Positions 44,498-54,334 are shown, counted from the stretch's first letter. The stretch: DNA of 64,000 bases from Pseudoalteromonas sp. MMG010 (GCF_018100905.1 NZ_JAGJEG010000007.1:1-64000); one strand, 5' to 3'. Program-made: numbers and translations. Notes: a model not told the origin generated them from the letters alone.

Positions 44498-45865
44498 TTA
44501 TGCTCCCTTCTCACTACGCTCAGCAATAATACCGGCACTTTGCTCTTGTAAAATAAGCAGTAAGTTTTTAGCGCGTGTGTTTAATAAGGTGTATAAAAAT
44601 ACGGTTGGAATAGCCACAACCAAACCTAGTACGGTGGTAACTAATGCCTGTGAAATACCACCGGCCATTAATTTAGGGTCGCCAGTACCAAATAGGGTAA
44701 TTGCTTGGAAGGTATTAATCATACCGGTGACCGTACCTAATAGACCAAGTAATGGCGCAACCACAGATATAATTTTAATGAGCGTTAGATTTCGCGTTAT
44801 TTTTGGCATTTCACGTAATATTGCCTCACTTAATTTAAGCTCTAGCGTATCGTAAGCAACCGTTGGGAAGTCATCTTTGACTTTCATAACACGCCCTAAC
44901 GGGTTGTCGTTACTTGGCACATCAGTTTTTAACTGACGACGCATTTTTGCACCAATAAACAATAATGAGAAAAAGCGTTCTAAAGCAATAATAAGTGCTA
45001 CTACACCCACACCTAAAATAACATAACCAACGGTACCACCTTGTGTCACTCGCTCAGATGTATCGGGGGCTTGCACTAATAAACCAAGTATTGAACCGCC
45101 CGTTGGGTCAAGTGCAAATGGAACAACACCTGATGTTGCACTTTGTAATTGCTCTGCAGTATCACTATAACGTGTCACTGGTTGACGTGTTAATTCACTC
45201 AGTGTGTTAGTACGTGGGTTAAACTCAAGGTATTTACCATTAGACACAAGGTTAAATGCGCCAACACGGACCACTTCTTGCTGTGCTTTATTACCACCGG
45301 CAACAATAACCGACGTATTAAAACGGCTCACTTTACCTTGCTCTGTCATTTCGCGTTGAAGTTCAAACCATACTTTTTCGATATCTTCAATTGATGCCAG
45401 TTTAGATGTTGAGCCCATTTTTTGCGCTAAATCATCCATAAATACGCTACGATTAGGTAACTCAGCCGATACGACTGACGTTGCAAATTTATTACTTGAA
45501 TCGCCAGCCACTTGCTGAAGAACACCAAAAAGCTCTTTTAAAGTGCCCATACGATTAGCTAACGTATCTGATAAATTAGCCAGCTTTATTTCATTTTCTT
45601 CAAACTGGGTTTCTAAACGCTCAGATTCAACCAGCATTTGATTACGCTTAGCTTGTGTATCTTTAAGCATTTGCACTTGCTCGCTTTGACGCTGAACAAA
45701 CGCATCTTCACGCACTTTATTTTGTGCATCTTGCGCTGATTGGCCTTGTTCAAGTGTTTTTAATAAAGCATCTAAGTCCATTGGCTCGGCAGCTACCGAT
45801 GTACCCGCAAACGTTAAGCTTGCAGCAAAAACGGCCATTTTTGTCATTTGAGTAAACAATTTCAT
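44498..45865 (-). CDS. TtpC-like long ExbB-family protein
   Basis: 455 residues. A signal peptide (about 1-25) leads to a periplasmic domain with a long predicted coiled coil (about 45-115). The MotA/TolQ/ExbB membrane part (about 270-440) follows, with SVVAPLLGLLGTVTGMINTFQAI and ALVTTVLGLVVAIPTVFLYTLL. Proteins of this layout (TtpC in Vibrio) are required for TonB2-type iron and other nutrient uptake. It is second in the operon, 10 bp after the DUF3450 gene. Confidence 0.92.
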   Translation of the reverse strand: MKLFTQMTKMAVFAASLTFAGTSVAAEPMDLDALLKTLEQGQSAQDAQNKVREDAFVQRQSEQVQMLKDTQAKRNQMLVESERLETQFEENEIKLANLSDTLANRMGTLKELFGVLQQVAGDSSNKFATSVVSAELPNRSVFMDDLAQKMGSTSKLASIEDIEKVWFELQREMTEQGKVSRFNTSVIVAGGNKAQQEVVRVGAFNLVSNGKYLEFNPRTNTLSELTRQPVTRYSDTAEQLQSATSGVVPFALDPTGGSILGLLVQAPDTSERVTQGGTVGYVILGVGVVALIIALERFFSLLFIGAKMRRQLKTDVPSNDNPLGRVMKVKDDFPTVAYDTLELKLSEAILREMPKITRNLTLIKIISVVAPLLGLLGTVTGMINTFQAITLFGTGDPKLMAGGISQALVTTVLGLVVAIPTVFLYTLLNTRAKNLLLILQEQSAGIIAERSEKGA

Positions 45866-45875
45866 TTTTAACCTC

Positions 45876-46628
45876 TTATTCCGCTGCGTGTACTGGCAGG
45901 GTTAACATGTCTGGGGCAAGTTGCTTACGAGCGATACGTAAACCTTTATTAATTTGGCTAATGGCTGAATCAGGTAAGCTCACAAACGATTTAGACTCTT
46001 TGTTCCAACTACCCGCTTGTTTGCCATCGCGTGTTAAATAAATAAGTTCAAGGCGGCCAATACGTAAAAAATCAACTTCTCTTTCTTTACCTTCAACTGT
46101 TAATAGCGCTGTGTATGACTCGATAGTACGGCCATAATCTACTTCAACTTGGTATGCTTCTAGTACACGACGGAATTTTTCGCTTGATGAAATATCAGCA
46201 CGATCCATCATGGCCTTTAATGAATCGGTACGTTTGGTGCGCTCTTCTTTTAAAAATGGCACATCAAGAGATACAAACTGCTCTAAGCCTGTGATCATAC
46301 GTAACATAAGAGGTGTAATTTGGCGCTCAATGATTGAGACCTGATCCATCGAAAAGTTAAGCGACTCCATTTCTTCAATTTGGTTACTTAATTGTTTCGT
46401 TAATTGCGCGTTATAAACAGCTAAACCATCAATTTCTTTATTAAGGATTTTAAACTGTTGTAAACGTCCTTGCATCGAATCTGCAATTTTGTCTATTTTA
46501 ATTTGAGATTGCTCAGCAGTTTCGTTAATTTTGCTGCTTTTATCGATAACCTTATTTAAATCATTTGCTTGTACTGCGGCACTGGCTGCTACAATACCAG
46601 CTAAGATTAATGGTTTAACGGCTTTCAT
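45876..46628 (-). CDS. DUF3450-family periplasmic protein
   Basis: About 250 residues, with a signal peptide (KAVKPLILAGIVAASAAVQA) and a mostly coiled-coil mature part ending in a compact domain (GRLELIYLTRDGKQAGSWN). DUF3450 genes almost always open TtpC-type TonB operons, so a structural role in that complex is likely but undefined. ATG 46628 with AAGG eight bases upstream is preferred to a GTG three codons earlier. First gene of the operon. Confidence 0.9.
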   Translation of the reverse strand: MKAVKPLILAGIVAASAAVQANDLNKVIDKSSKINETAEQSQIKIDKIADSMQGRLQQFKILNKEIDGLAVYNAQLTKQLSNQIEEMESLNFSMDQVSIIERQITPLMLRMITGLEQFVSLDVPFLKEERTKRTDSLKAMMDRADISSSEKFRRVLEAYQVEVDYGRTIESYTALLTVEGKEREVDFLRIGRLELIYLTRDGKQAGSWNKESKSFVSLPDSAISQINKGLRIARKQLAPDMLTLPVHAAE

Positions 46629-46637
46629 CGCATACAC

Positions 46638-47129
46638 CTTTACTCGTTAATTAGCGGATTTGCTATTAGTTTTAATTTTTTGTTTAAAATTTAACTTTTT
46701 ATATAAAGCTTAATTTAAGCAATAAATTTCAATGAACGAGATTGTATAGATGAAAAATGACAAGCATGTTGCGCTAAAAAGTCAGTTTTATTACAAAAGA
46801 AACAAACTTGCCACACACAACAAAAAAAGCATTTTAACTATTAAATATCAATAGGTTAAATATTTAATGTGATAGTTAAAATTATTTACGCACTCATTTA
46901 AATAAAATAAATTAACGCTAGTAAGACAAAACTGTCATAAAGGTGGCGGTATTTATGATCATTTTAAAACCCCTTCCCTCTTACTTTTTATTAATTAATT
47001 GCCACAATAGCCGGCATCGCTATTTGTTTGATATTTTTAATCTGTTTATACTAGGTATTAAATATCTACAAACCAGAAACGAATGCATTATCAAAATATA
47101 ATCGCATTACACATAAAGAGAGAATATTT
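46638..47129. other. Divergent regulatory gap, TonB operon / hydratase
   Basis: About 490 bp, strongly AT-rich, without a credible gene. It must contain promoters for both directions. Visible items: TTGTCATTTT on the minus strand (46754-46763), shared with the lipoprotein promoter, and CTGTCATAAAG on the plus strand (46932-46942), which resembles half of a Pho box. No Fur box was recognised. Confidence 0.45.
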
Positions 47130-47951
47130 ATGTCTACAACCACTTTAACCAGTGTGCAAATTGATGAACTTGCAAAAACCTTATCTGACGCACGTAAAGA
47201 GGCGACAATTTTACCGACTTTCCCAGGACCAATCCCAAGTACGTTAGAACAAGCATATACAGTACAAGATGGTTCAATTAAGGCATCAACCGATACAATT
47301 GTAGGTTGGAAAGTGGGCATGGTCCCACCTGAGTTACGCGAAGAGTTAGGTTCTGAACGTGTTTTAGGCCCTGTATTTAATAATGTTTATCATCATTTAA
47401 CTCAAGCACAAGGTACTGGCGAAGCATTTGAATTACCAGTATATGCTGGTGGCTTTATCGCTATTGAAGCAGAGTTGATGATAGAAACAAATCAAGAAAT
47501 TAAACCTGGTAGTATTGATACTTCAAAAGGAGTGGAGCACTTAGTTAAAAATGTGTACGCCGGTATTGAGATTGCCAGTAGCCCAGTTGTTGATTTAAAT
47601 GGCTATGGCCCAACAGCTATTATCGCCGATATTGGTAATCAATACGGTATGATTGTTGGTAGCGTAATCGAAGATTGGCAAAATAAAATTGCGTCAATGA
47701 GTACCAGTGTATCAATTAACGATAAGTTAATTAACGAAGCTCCAACTGATGGCATATTAAATGGGCCAATGGCTGCATTTGCATTTATGATTGATTGTTG
47801 TGCTCAGCGTGGTATTACTTTGCCAGCCGGTTCATTTTGTAGCTCAGGCGCGATCACCGGGGTTCATGAAACGCTGGTAGGTTCAACCTCAACAGTGAAG
47901 TTTGGTGATGTTAGCACGATGAACTTCAAGCTTGTTGATAACAAAGCTTAA
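47130..47951 (+). CDS. 2-keto-4-pentenoate hydratase/FAH-family protein
   Basis: 273 residues of the MhpD/fumarylacetoacetate-hydrolase-like fold. Segments include VGWKVGMVPPELREELG, GGFIAIEAELMIE (metal-ligand glutamates), YAGIEIASSPVVDLNG and SGAITGVHETLVGSTSTVKFGDV. Relatives hydrate 2-oxopent-4-enoate or decarboxylate 2-oxo-3-enedioate in aromatic breakdown; no other gene of such a pathway is adjacent, so the substrate is open. AGAGAG precedes the ATG. A strong terminator follows. Confidence 0.88.
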   Translation: MSTTTLTSVQIDELAKTLSDARKEATILPTFPGPIPSTLEQAYTVQDGSIKASTDTIVGWKVGMVPPELREELGSERVLGPVFNNVYHHLTQAQGTGEAFELPVYAGGFIAIEAELMIETNQEIKPGSIDTSKGVEHLVKNVYAGIEIASSPVVDLNGYGPTAIIADIGNQYGMIVGSVIEDWQNKIASMSTSVSINDKLINEAPTDGILNGPMAAFAFMIDCCAQRGITLPAGSFCSSGAITGVHETLVGSTSTVKFGDVSTMNFKLVDNKA

Positions 47952-47968
47952 GTCATTGTTAAATTTTA

Positions 47969-47995
47969 ATAAAAGCGACGTTATGTCGCTTTTAT
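47969..47995. terminator. Bidirectional terminator after the hydratase gene
   Basis: 11-bp stem ATAAAAGCGAC/GTCGCTTTTAT with a 5-base loop and T/A tracts, between convergent genes. Confidence 0.88.
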
Positions 47996-47999
47996 TTTG

Positions 48000-48614
48000 T
48001 TAACCATTAGCAAGTAACTGCTTAATTTGCTCAGCAGTAATCAGGGGGTCTTCATAATTAATCGCAATGGGTATTGCACGTTCGTTATGTAACAAAATTA
48101 ATGATGGAAACCCTTGTACGGGAAGAGCTTGTAGCATGGATAACTCTTGCATTAACTCACGGTTTAATTCATCACTAAGTAATTTCGATTCAATCTCAGC
48201 CTGAGTACCTAAACCTAGCTCCTGGGCTAACTGTGCTAAAACCGATACATCTGAAGGGTTTTTTGCCTGTAAATAATAAGCCTGTTGGATGGCTGCTATC
48301 ATTTGTACTTCTTTATTCTCTTTACGTGCTAATAAAGCAGCTCGACAAGCAGGGTAAGTCGATCGTCTTGGTTGGCAATTTTGCCAAAATTTAAAATTAA
48401 ACTCAGTGCCTAAGTAATCAGCTATGCGCTGCCACGTACTTTGCAGCATTAATTGCATTTGTTCAGGCATTGGCTCATCCGAGTCACTCGCTAATCCACC
48501 CACACGGTATTCAATGTCAATAATACCATTTAAACTTTGTTTTAATTTATCCCAAGTCGGCGCATAACCCCAACACCAGCTACACATAGGATCGTGTACA
48601 TATAATAATTTCAT
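48000..48614 (-). CDS. DsbA-family thioredoxin-fold protein
   Basis: 204 residues beginning MKLLYVHDPMCSWCWGYAP, with the redox motif C11-S-W-C14. The helical insertion and the cis-proline strand VQGFPSLILL match the DsbA/FrnE-like family. No signal peptide is present, so it is a cytoplasmic oxidoreductase or isomerase-like protein, not the periplasmic DsbA. Confidence 0.9.
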   Translation of the reverse strand: MKLLYVHDPMCSWCWGYAPTWDKLKQSLNGIIDIEYRVGGLASDSDEPMPEQMQLMLQSTWQRIADYLGTEFNFKFWQNCQPRRSTYPACRAALLARKENKEVQMIAAIQQAYYLQAKNPSDVSVLAQLAQELGLGTQAEIESKLLSDELNRELMQELSMLQALPVQGFPSLILLHNERAIPIAINYEDPLITAEQIKQLLANG

Positions 48615-48812
48615 ATTTAAACCAATAGCATATATTTAAATTAACAAATTTAATCACTACCTTAGCGTATTACAAATATTAATAAAACCTAAAAGCTGTG
48701 AGTAACCTCTATTAAACAACACTTACAATGACTCGGTGCCTAAAAACAGCAAAAGTATACTTTGCCTGCCCATTAAAGCCTGCTAGTTATTCACATATAG
48801 CTAGGTGGAAAG

Positions 48813-49727
48813 TTATTTACAGTAGCGTACGGGGGTGTGTGCTAAGCGCGCTAATTCACCATTATTTTTCATAGCTAAGATAGAGGAGTTAACATCAGCA
48901 AGCACACGTTGCCAATGGGGTATACGTTTACTAATTGCAAAATGCAATGATTTATCAGCAATCTGTTTACCAACGGGAGTGAGTTTTTGCATTAACGCGT
49001 GCTTTTGTTCATCGTCTAAGTTTGAATTAATAATGCTATGTTGGAACACCAGAGGATCACCGACAATTAAATCTACCCGGTTTTCAGCTAACAATCTGAC
49101 TAACTGAAAATCATCAACAGCATACACAGGTTCGATTAATTTATTATCAATCATTGCATCAAGTTCGGGGGTGTTTTGATAACCCCGTACAACTCCTAGC
49201 TGTCGTGTTTTAATACTATTTAAATCACCATTAAAGGTAAATTCATCATCTTTACGCTTTAAAAAAGACAAAGCCCCACCAGGAAACGGGGCACTTAAAG
49301 CTAATAGCTTAAGGCGTGTCGTATTGGTTATGTTATCTGATGGCGCCGAATGTTCTATATCATATTCGGGTATTAAAATATCAGCTTGACCTAACTCCAC
49401 GTATCGAACCGCACGTGCCCAAGGCATAAATTCAATGTGCACATTGTAATTTTGCTGATGAAGTGCAGCAACGACAAATTGTAATATCCAACCATTGTTA
49501 CACAAAGAGTCGCTAATATATGGAGGCCAATTTAACGTGACTAATCGTAATGTACGCTGACTATTAGGGTGTTTAAATAACAAACCAGATTTATAAAACT
49601 CACTGGTTACTGTGTTTTGCTTTTCATTAGCATAGTACTGCACCACCACTTTTGCATTTGCAAAAGTACTTAAAAATAGCAAGCATAAACTAATGTATCG
49701 CACTTTTCTTACACCTAGGTTAATCAA
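48813..49727 (-). CDS. Periplasmic solute-binding protein (SBP_bac_3 type)
   Basis: 304 residues with a signal peptide (cleaved near FANA, residue 25). The extracellular solute-binding family 3 fold shows LVTLNWPPYISDSLCNNGWILQFVVAALHQQNY, then FMPWARAVRYVELGQADILIPEY and a C-terminal DLIVGDPLVFQHSI. No permease or ATPase gene is adjacent. Many marine gammaproteobacteria carry such orphan proteins, so the ligand and the partner are unknown. Confidence 0.88.
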   Translation of the reverse strand: MINLGVRKVRYISLCLLFLSTFANAKVVVQYYANEKQNTVTSEFYKSGLLFKHPNSQRTLRLVTLNWPPYISDSLCNNGWILQFVVAALHQQNYNVHIEFMPWARAVRYVELGQADILIPEYDIEHSAPSDNITNTTRLKLLALSAPFPGGALSFLKRKDDEFTFNGDLNSIKTRQLGVVRGYQNTPELDAMIDNKLIEPVYAVDDFQLVRLLAENRVDLIVGDPLVFQHSIINSNLDDEQKHALMQKLTPVGKQIADKSLHFAISKRIPHWQRVLADVNSSILAMKNNGELARLAHTPVRYCK

Positions 49728-49919
49728 AATAAATAATTTTAAATAACGGTAACAAGTTATATAAACGCTACCATAGCAAATTTCGCTGTAATCGCTAATG
49801 AGCGGTTATTATACAACATTTTTATCTTATTTGCTTTGAACTACAAGGTTGGCATCACTTCGGCACACGCCTAAATTAAATTTATTATCACTGATATGCA
49901 GACTTAGGTTTATTGCACC

Positions 49920-50429
49920 TTACTTTTGCCATTTCATTTTATTGTTAGTATCGCGCGAACTAATAATAGTCTCGTCGCTACTCTTTATACCACCCAATTT
50001 AGCTAATCGATCATATAGCACCACATTGCAAGTAGCTGCTAAGTTCATACAACCAATGGTGGGTACATAAACGACTTCATCGCACCATTTTAAAATGTCT
50101 TTTGACACAGAGCCATCTTCTGGACCAAAGATATAAAAAGCGTTCTCTGGATGAATAAATTCAGGTAACGGTGTTGCACCCTCAATTAATTCAATTACAA
50201 CCACTTTAGCCCCTGGCGGGGTAACATCAGATAATTGCGTTGTAACAGTTAACGGTATATGTTCAGCGGCATTTTTAGTATCGGTATGAAATTTTTTTGC
50301 ATTTAAATACCGGTTTCCGGTAAAAAAAACGTGCTTTGCATCGTAGCACCCTGCAGCTCGCAGAACACCCCCGACGTTTGTAGGGCTTTTAGGGTTAATT
50401 AAACCAATTGTGGCTTTTAACTCACTCAT
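49920..50429 (-). CDS. SpoU/TrmH-family RNA methyltransferase
   Basis: 169 residues, the trefoil-knot SPOUT methyltransferase core without an extra N-terminal domain. Motif 1 is PTNVGGVLRAAGCY, motif 2 AFYIFGPEDGSVSKDIL, motif 3 VYVPTIGCMNLAATCNVVLYDRL. It probably 2'-O-methylates tRNA or rRNA with S-adenosylmethionine; the target is not evident. Its ATG overlaps the stop codon of ycgN by one base (TAATG), giving tight translational coupling. Confidence 0.92.
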   Translation of the reverse strand: MSELKATIGLINPKSPTNVGGVLRAAGCYDAKHVFFTGNRYLNAKKFHTDTKNAAEHIPLTVTTQLSDVTPPGAKVVVIELIEGATPLPEFIHPENAFYIFGPEDGSVSKDILKWCDEVVYVPTIGCMNLAATCNVVLYDRLAKLGGIKSSDETIISSRDTNNKMKWQK

Positions 50430-50941
50430 TAATCACAATCCATGGTTGGCCAGCTGGCAATATATAAATCAAAATCATCAAGAGATACTTCGTCATCTTT
50501 TACCGTTTTATCACGAACAGAAATACCTAATTCGTGCATTAATTCTTTACTGCCATTATTTAATAGTGGATGCCATGAAGCTAAACCACGGCCTTCATGT
50601 AAACGACGGTAGCTGCAACTTTGCGGCATGAAAAAAATATCTTTTAGATTTTCTTTGGTTAACTTAACACACGATGGGACGAGGGTTTGGCGGTTTTCAT
50701 ATTCACTGCAACCACAACTCTGGTTGTCTAGGTATTGGCATACAATATTAGTAAATATCAGTTGTTCACCTTCACGCAATTGGTCAGTGGCGGTAAAGTC
50801 ATCTTCATCTTCACTATCGATAAATGTATTTAAACAGCATTTACCACAGCCATCACAAATAGCTTCCCATTCATGTTGCTGCATTTCTTCAAGGCTCTTT
50901 TTAAGCCAAAACTGTGTCTGTGCTAACTGTTGTGAAACCAT
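50429..50941 (-). CDS. ycgN: YcgN/UPF0260 zinc- or iron-cluster protein
   Basis: 170 residues of the UPF0260 (YcgN) family. The cysteine cluster CDGCGKCCLNTF (around residue 34) matches the CxxCxxxCC-type metal site, with further cysteines in CQYLDNQSCGCSEY and VPSCVKL. The C-terminus has the family string SWHPLLNNG. Function not established. First gene of a coupled pair with the SpoU methyltransferase. Confidence 0.93.
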   Translation of the reverse strand: MVSQQLAQTQFWLKKSLEEMQQHEWEAICDGCGKCCLNTFIDSEDEDDFTATDQLREGEQLIFTNIVCQYLDNQSCGCSEYENRQTLVPSCVKLTKENLKDIFFMPQSCSYRRLHEGRGLASWHPLLNNGSKELMHELGISVRDKTVKDDEVSLDDFDLYIASWPTMDCD

Positions 50942-51007
50942 ATAATACTCGCGCGCCCCGTTTAAGAGCGCGCATTTTAGCGTATTGCGATATACACCGT
51001 AAAGTTG

Positions 51008-52828
51008 TTATTTTTGTGCAGCAACCCAACGTTTAATTTTACGCTCTAAAATTGGCATTGGCATAGCTCCGTCGATTAATATTTGGCTATGAAATGCCTT
51101 AATATCAAAGTGCTCACCTAGCTGCTCTTTTGCATAGTCACGTAATTGCTGAATTTTAAATTGACCTAATTTATAACTCAGTGCCTGCCCTGGCCATGCA
51201 ATATAACGTTCAACTTCGGCAATGACGTCAGATTTTGCCATTGAAGAATTTGCCAGCATGTAATCGATACCTTGTTGGCGGGTCCAGCCTTTGGCATGAA
51301 AGCCCGTGTCGAGTACCAATCGCATTGCACGTAATTGCTCGTCATTTAAGCGGCCATACCACATGTAAGGGTCGGTAAATAAACCTAATTCTTTACCTAA
51401 ACTTTCTGCATATAAAGCCCAGCCTTCTGCAAATACAGTGTATCCGCCATATTTTCGAAATAAAGGTAGATTATCAACTTCTTGTTGTAAGGCTATTTGA
51501 AAGTGATGCCCCGGTGCCGCTTCGTGAATAGACAATGTTTCGAGTAAAAACTTGGGTTGAGCCTTTAAATTAAATGTATTGATATAAAATATCCCAGGAC
51601 GAGAACCGTCCGGAGCCGGAGAGGCATACGACGCGCCCGCTGCCGATTGTGCACGATACGCTTCAACCGGTTTCACGATATAAGGCGCTTTAGGGGCAAT
51701 ATCAAATAATAAAGGAATGCGCGCATCAATTTTTTGTTTTACTTGTTCGTACGCTGCGACTAATTCTTCTGGCGTATTAAAATAAAACTCGTCTGAATCA
51801 CGTAAATGATTAAAAAACGCATGTAAATCACCTTTAAAGCCAACCGTTTCTTTTACTTGCTTCATTTGCGATAAAATACGTGCCACTTCACTTAAGCCAA
51901 TTTCGTGGATTTCGTCTGCCGATAAACTTAATGTGGTATTTTGTTTTATTTGATATTCGTACCAAGCCTTTCCGTTAGGTAAATCACTGTACCCTATTGA
52001 GTCACGGCTATTAGGTATATATTGCTGCGCTAAAAATTCACTCATAGCGGCATACGCTGGGACAATTTCTTCTAAAATTAATGCGCTGTACTTAGCGGTC
52101 AGCGTTTCTTTTTGCTGTGTTGTAAACGACGCTGGCATTTGCTTTATTGGTGAATAAAACAACGAATCTTCGGCCTGAGTCACAACATGTGCTTTAAATT
52201 GTGGAAGTAGTTTTTCTGCCAAAGGCTTTGGTAACACAATCCCTTGTTTAATGCCTTGTGCCATAGCGGTTTGTACGCTATTTAACCACGCAATATAACT
52301 ATGAGCTCGGCCAATAAATGCCTCATAATCTGCAGGTGTGTTAAAAGGTTGTGCGCTTTGCCCAGACCCTAGCCCAGCAAATGTATTATGCGCTCCCGAC
52401 ATTTGATTGATGGGTAACAAATACGATGGAAATTGCATACCTTGTTGTTTAATAGATAGTTCATGCGAAAGTACTTCAAAACTTAATAATGCTTGGCCAG
52501 TCAATTGCGTTTTATCTATTTGCGCTAAACGGTTTTGAAAATGTTGATAAAATTGAGCTTGTTTTGCCCTATTTTCTGCAGAAATAACCGGTAAAAATTG
52601 ATCATTAAATGAATTATCGCCAACATAAGTTGCTTTAATTGGGTTAAACGTTAAAGATTGCTCAAAATACAATGAAACTAATACATCGAGTTGTTGCTCG
52701 GCTGATAACTCAGACACCACTTTATTATTCGTAGCTAAATGGGTGTGTTGTGAGTTAGGTGTATGTGTACAACCACTTAATGCAGCGATCACACTTGTTG
52801 CGACTAACGCTAGTTTTATAAATTTCAT
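51008..52828 (-). CDS. DUF885-family lipoprotein metallopeptidase
   Basis: 606 residues with a lipoprotein signal (LSGC, Cys20) and a DUF885 domain. The zinc-binding motif HEAAPGHHFQ is at about residues 435-444, with a downstream glutamate in VFAEGWALYAESLG. These proteins are predicted periplasmic metallopeptidases of unknown substrate. It is divergent from a secreted amidohydrolase, which together suggest extracytoplasmic peptide or dipeptide breakdown. Confidence 0.92.
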   Translation of the reverse strand: MKFIKLALVATSVIAALSGCTHTPNSQHTHLATNNKVVSELSAEQQLDVLVSLYFEQSLTFNPIKATYVGDNSFNDQFLPVISAENRAKQAQFYQHFQNRLAQIDKTQLTGQALLSFEVLSHELSIKQQGMQFPSYLLPINQMSGAHNTFAGLGSGQSAQPFNTPADYEAFIGRAHSYIAWLNSVQTAMAQGIKQGIVLPKPLAEKLLPQFKAHVVTQAEDSLFYSPIKQMPASFTTQQKETLTAKYSALILEEIVPAYAAMSEFLAQQYIPNSRDSIGYSDLPNGKAWYEYQIKQNTTLSLSADEIHEIGLSEVARILSQMKQVKETVGFKGDLHAFFNHLRDSDEFYFNTPEELVAAYEQVKQKIDARIPLLFDIAPKAPYIVKPVEAYRAQSAAGASYASPAPDGSRPGIFYINTFNLKAQPKFLLETLSIHEAAPGHHFQIALQQEVDNLPLFRKYGGYTVFAEGWALYAESLGKELGLFTDPYMWYGRLNDEQLRAMRLVLDTGFHAKGWTRQQGIDYMLANSSMAKSDVIAEVERYIAWPGQALSYKLGQFKIQQLRDYAKEQLGEHFDIKAFHSQILIDGAMPMPILERKIKRWVAAQK

Positions 52829-52925
52829 GTTGTTCCTTATGATAACTTTGCCCCGATTATGGGCTTAAATTTAGCTGATTAAAAGCAATTGCGGTCAGTG
52901 ACATACATCATTATTAATTTACAGT

Positions 52926-52940
52926 GCAATCGATGATTGC
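52926..52940. promoter_or_regulatory. Palindrome upstream of the amidohydrolase gene
   Basis: GCAATC-GAT-GATTGC, a perfect 6-bp-arm inverted repeat in the divergent promoter between the DUF885 and amidohydrolase genes. A possible operator; the regulator is unknown. Confidence 0.4.
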
Positions 52941-52992
52941 TACATTAAAAAAACAGCCTCTAAAACATTAATTAATCAATAAGAAGAAACGA

Positions 52993-54264
52993 ATGAAAAA
53001 ATCGATCTTAGCAGCTTCCCTTGCCCTTATTTGTGCTACCAGCTTACCAAGCCACGCTATTACCTATATCAGTGCGAAGGCAATGCTAGATGTAGAAACC
53101 GGTAAATTACTAAAATCGCCTTTAATAAGTATTGATAACGGAAAAATTATCGCCGTACAACAAAATACTAAACCAACCATTACCGAAGAAGATGAATACA
53201 TACAATTGCCAGAGCTGACATTAGTGCCTGGTTTAATGGATATGCATGTGCATTTAACCAGCGATCCAACGGTGTCTCGTAGTGAGCGTGTAGGCCAATC
53301 AGTTCCGCGTATGGCGGTTAAAGCGGCTCACTTTGCTAAAATAACACTCGAAGCAGGTTTTACTACAGTCCGTAATGTCGGTGCTCCAGGTTACAGTGTT
53401 ATTGCACTACGAGATGGCATAAATGCAGGAGATGTTGTAGGTCCTCGTATTTGGGCAGCAGGCCCTTCACTTGGCATAACCGGTGGTCACTGTGATAACA
53501 ACCGCCTACCTCCTGAACTTAAATACACTGCAGATGGTGTAGCAGATGGCCCTTGGGCAGTCCGTGTAAAAGTAAGAGAAAACATAAAATACGGCGCCAA
53601 TGCTATTAAGTTTTGTGCCACAGGTGGCGTGTTTTCAAAAGGCACCAAGGTTGGTGCGCAGCAATACTCACTTGAAGAAATGCAAGCAATCGTAAGTGAA
53701 GCGCATAGACGAGATTTGCCGGTTGCTGCTCATGCACATGGTACAAGCGGTATAAAAGACGCAATAAAAGCCGGTGTAGACAGCGTTGAACATGCAAGCT
53801 TTTTAGATGACGAAGCCATTGAACTTGCACTAAAACATGGTACATGGCTATCAATGGATATATATAACACCGAATATACTTTAGCGTATGGCGAACAAAA
53901 CGGGGTTGATGAAGAAAATCTTAATAAAGAAAGGCTAGTATCAAAAAGACAACGTGATAGTTTTAGTCGTGCAGTAAAAGCAGGCGTAAATATGGTGTTT
54001 GGTACCGATGCTGCAATATACCCGCATGGTGATAATGCCAAACAGTTTTCTCGTATGGTTAAATTTGGTATGAGCGAACTTCAAGCAATCCAAGCGGCTA
54101 CTATAAATAGCGCTAAGTTGTTAAAAATGGATACACAACTTGGGCAAATTAAAAAAGGTTATGCCGGTGATATTATTGCCGTTAAAGGTAATCCACTGAA
54201 CGATATATCAGTGTTAGAACAAGTACCATTTGTTATGAAGGCAGGCATAGTTTACAAACAATAA
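52993..54264 (+). CDS. Secreted metal-dependent amidohydrolase (prolidase-like)
   Basis: 423 residues with a signal peptide (cleaved near SHA, residue 22). It has the amidohydrolase-superfamily barrel: metal ligands HVH at about 85-87 (VPGLMDMHVHL), a lysine in AIKFCATGGV near 205, histidines in AAHAHG near 246 and EHASF, and aspartate in FGTDAAI near 337. It resembles the imidazolonepropionase-like/Xaa-Pro dipeptidase group that cleaves dipeptides in the periplasm. AAGAAG precedes the ATG. A terminator follows at 54291-54317. Confidence 0.92.
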   Translation: MKKSILAASLALICATSLPSHAITYISAKAMLDVETGKLLKSPLISIDNGKIIAVQQNTKPTITEEDEYIQLPELTLVPGLMDMHVHLTSDPTVSRSERVGQSVPRMAVKAAHFAKITLEAGFTTVRNVGAPGYSVIALRDGINAGDVVGPRIWAAGPSLGITGGHCDNNRLPPELKYTADGVADGPWAVRVKVRENIKYGANAIKFCATGGVFSKGTKVGAQQYSLEEMQAIVSEAHRRDLPVAAHAHGTSGIKDAIKAGVDSVEHASFLDDEAIELALKHGTWLSMDIYNTEYTLAYGEQNGVDEENLNKERLVSKRQRDSFSRAVKAGVNMVFGTDAAIYPHGDNAKQFSRMVKFGMSELQAIQAATINSAKLLKMDTQLGQIKKGYAGDIIAVKGNPLNDISVLEQVPFVMKAGIVYKQ

Positions 54265-54290
54265 GCGCTTAAAAAAGGCCAATAAATAAT

Positions 54291-54317
54291 AAAAACGCCT
54301 ACCTAATAGGCGTTTTT
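54291..54317 (+). terminator. Terminator of the amidohydrolase gene
   Basis: 11-bp stem AAAAACGCCTA/TAGGCGTTTTT with a 5-base loop and a T run. Confidence 0.88.
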
Positions 54318-54334
54318 TATAAATTAATTTTAGT

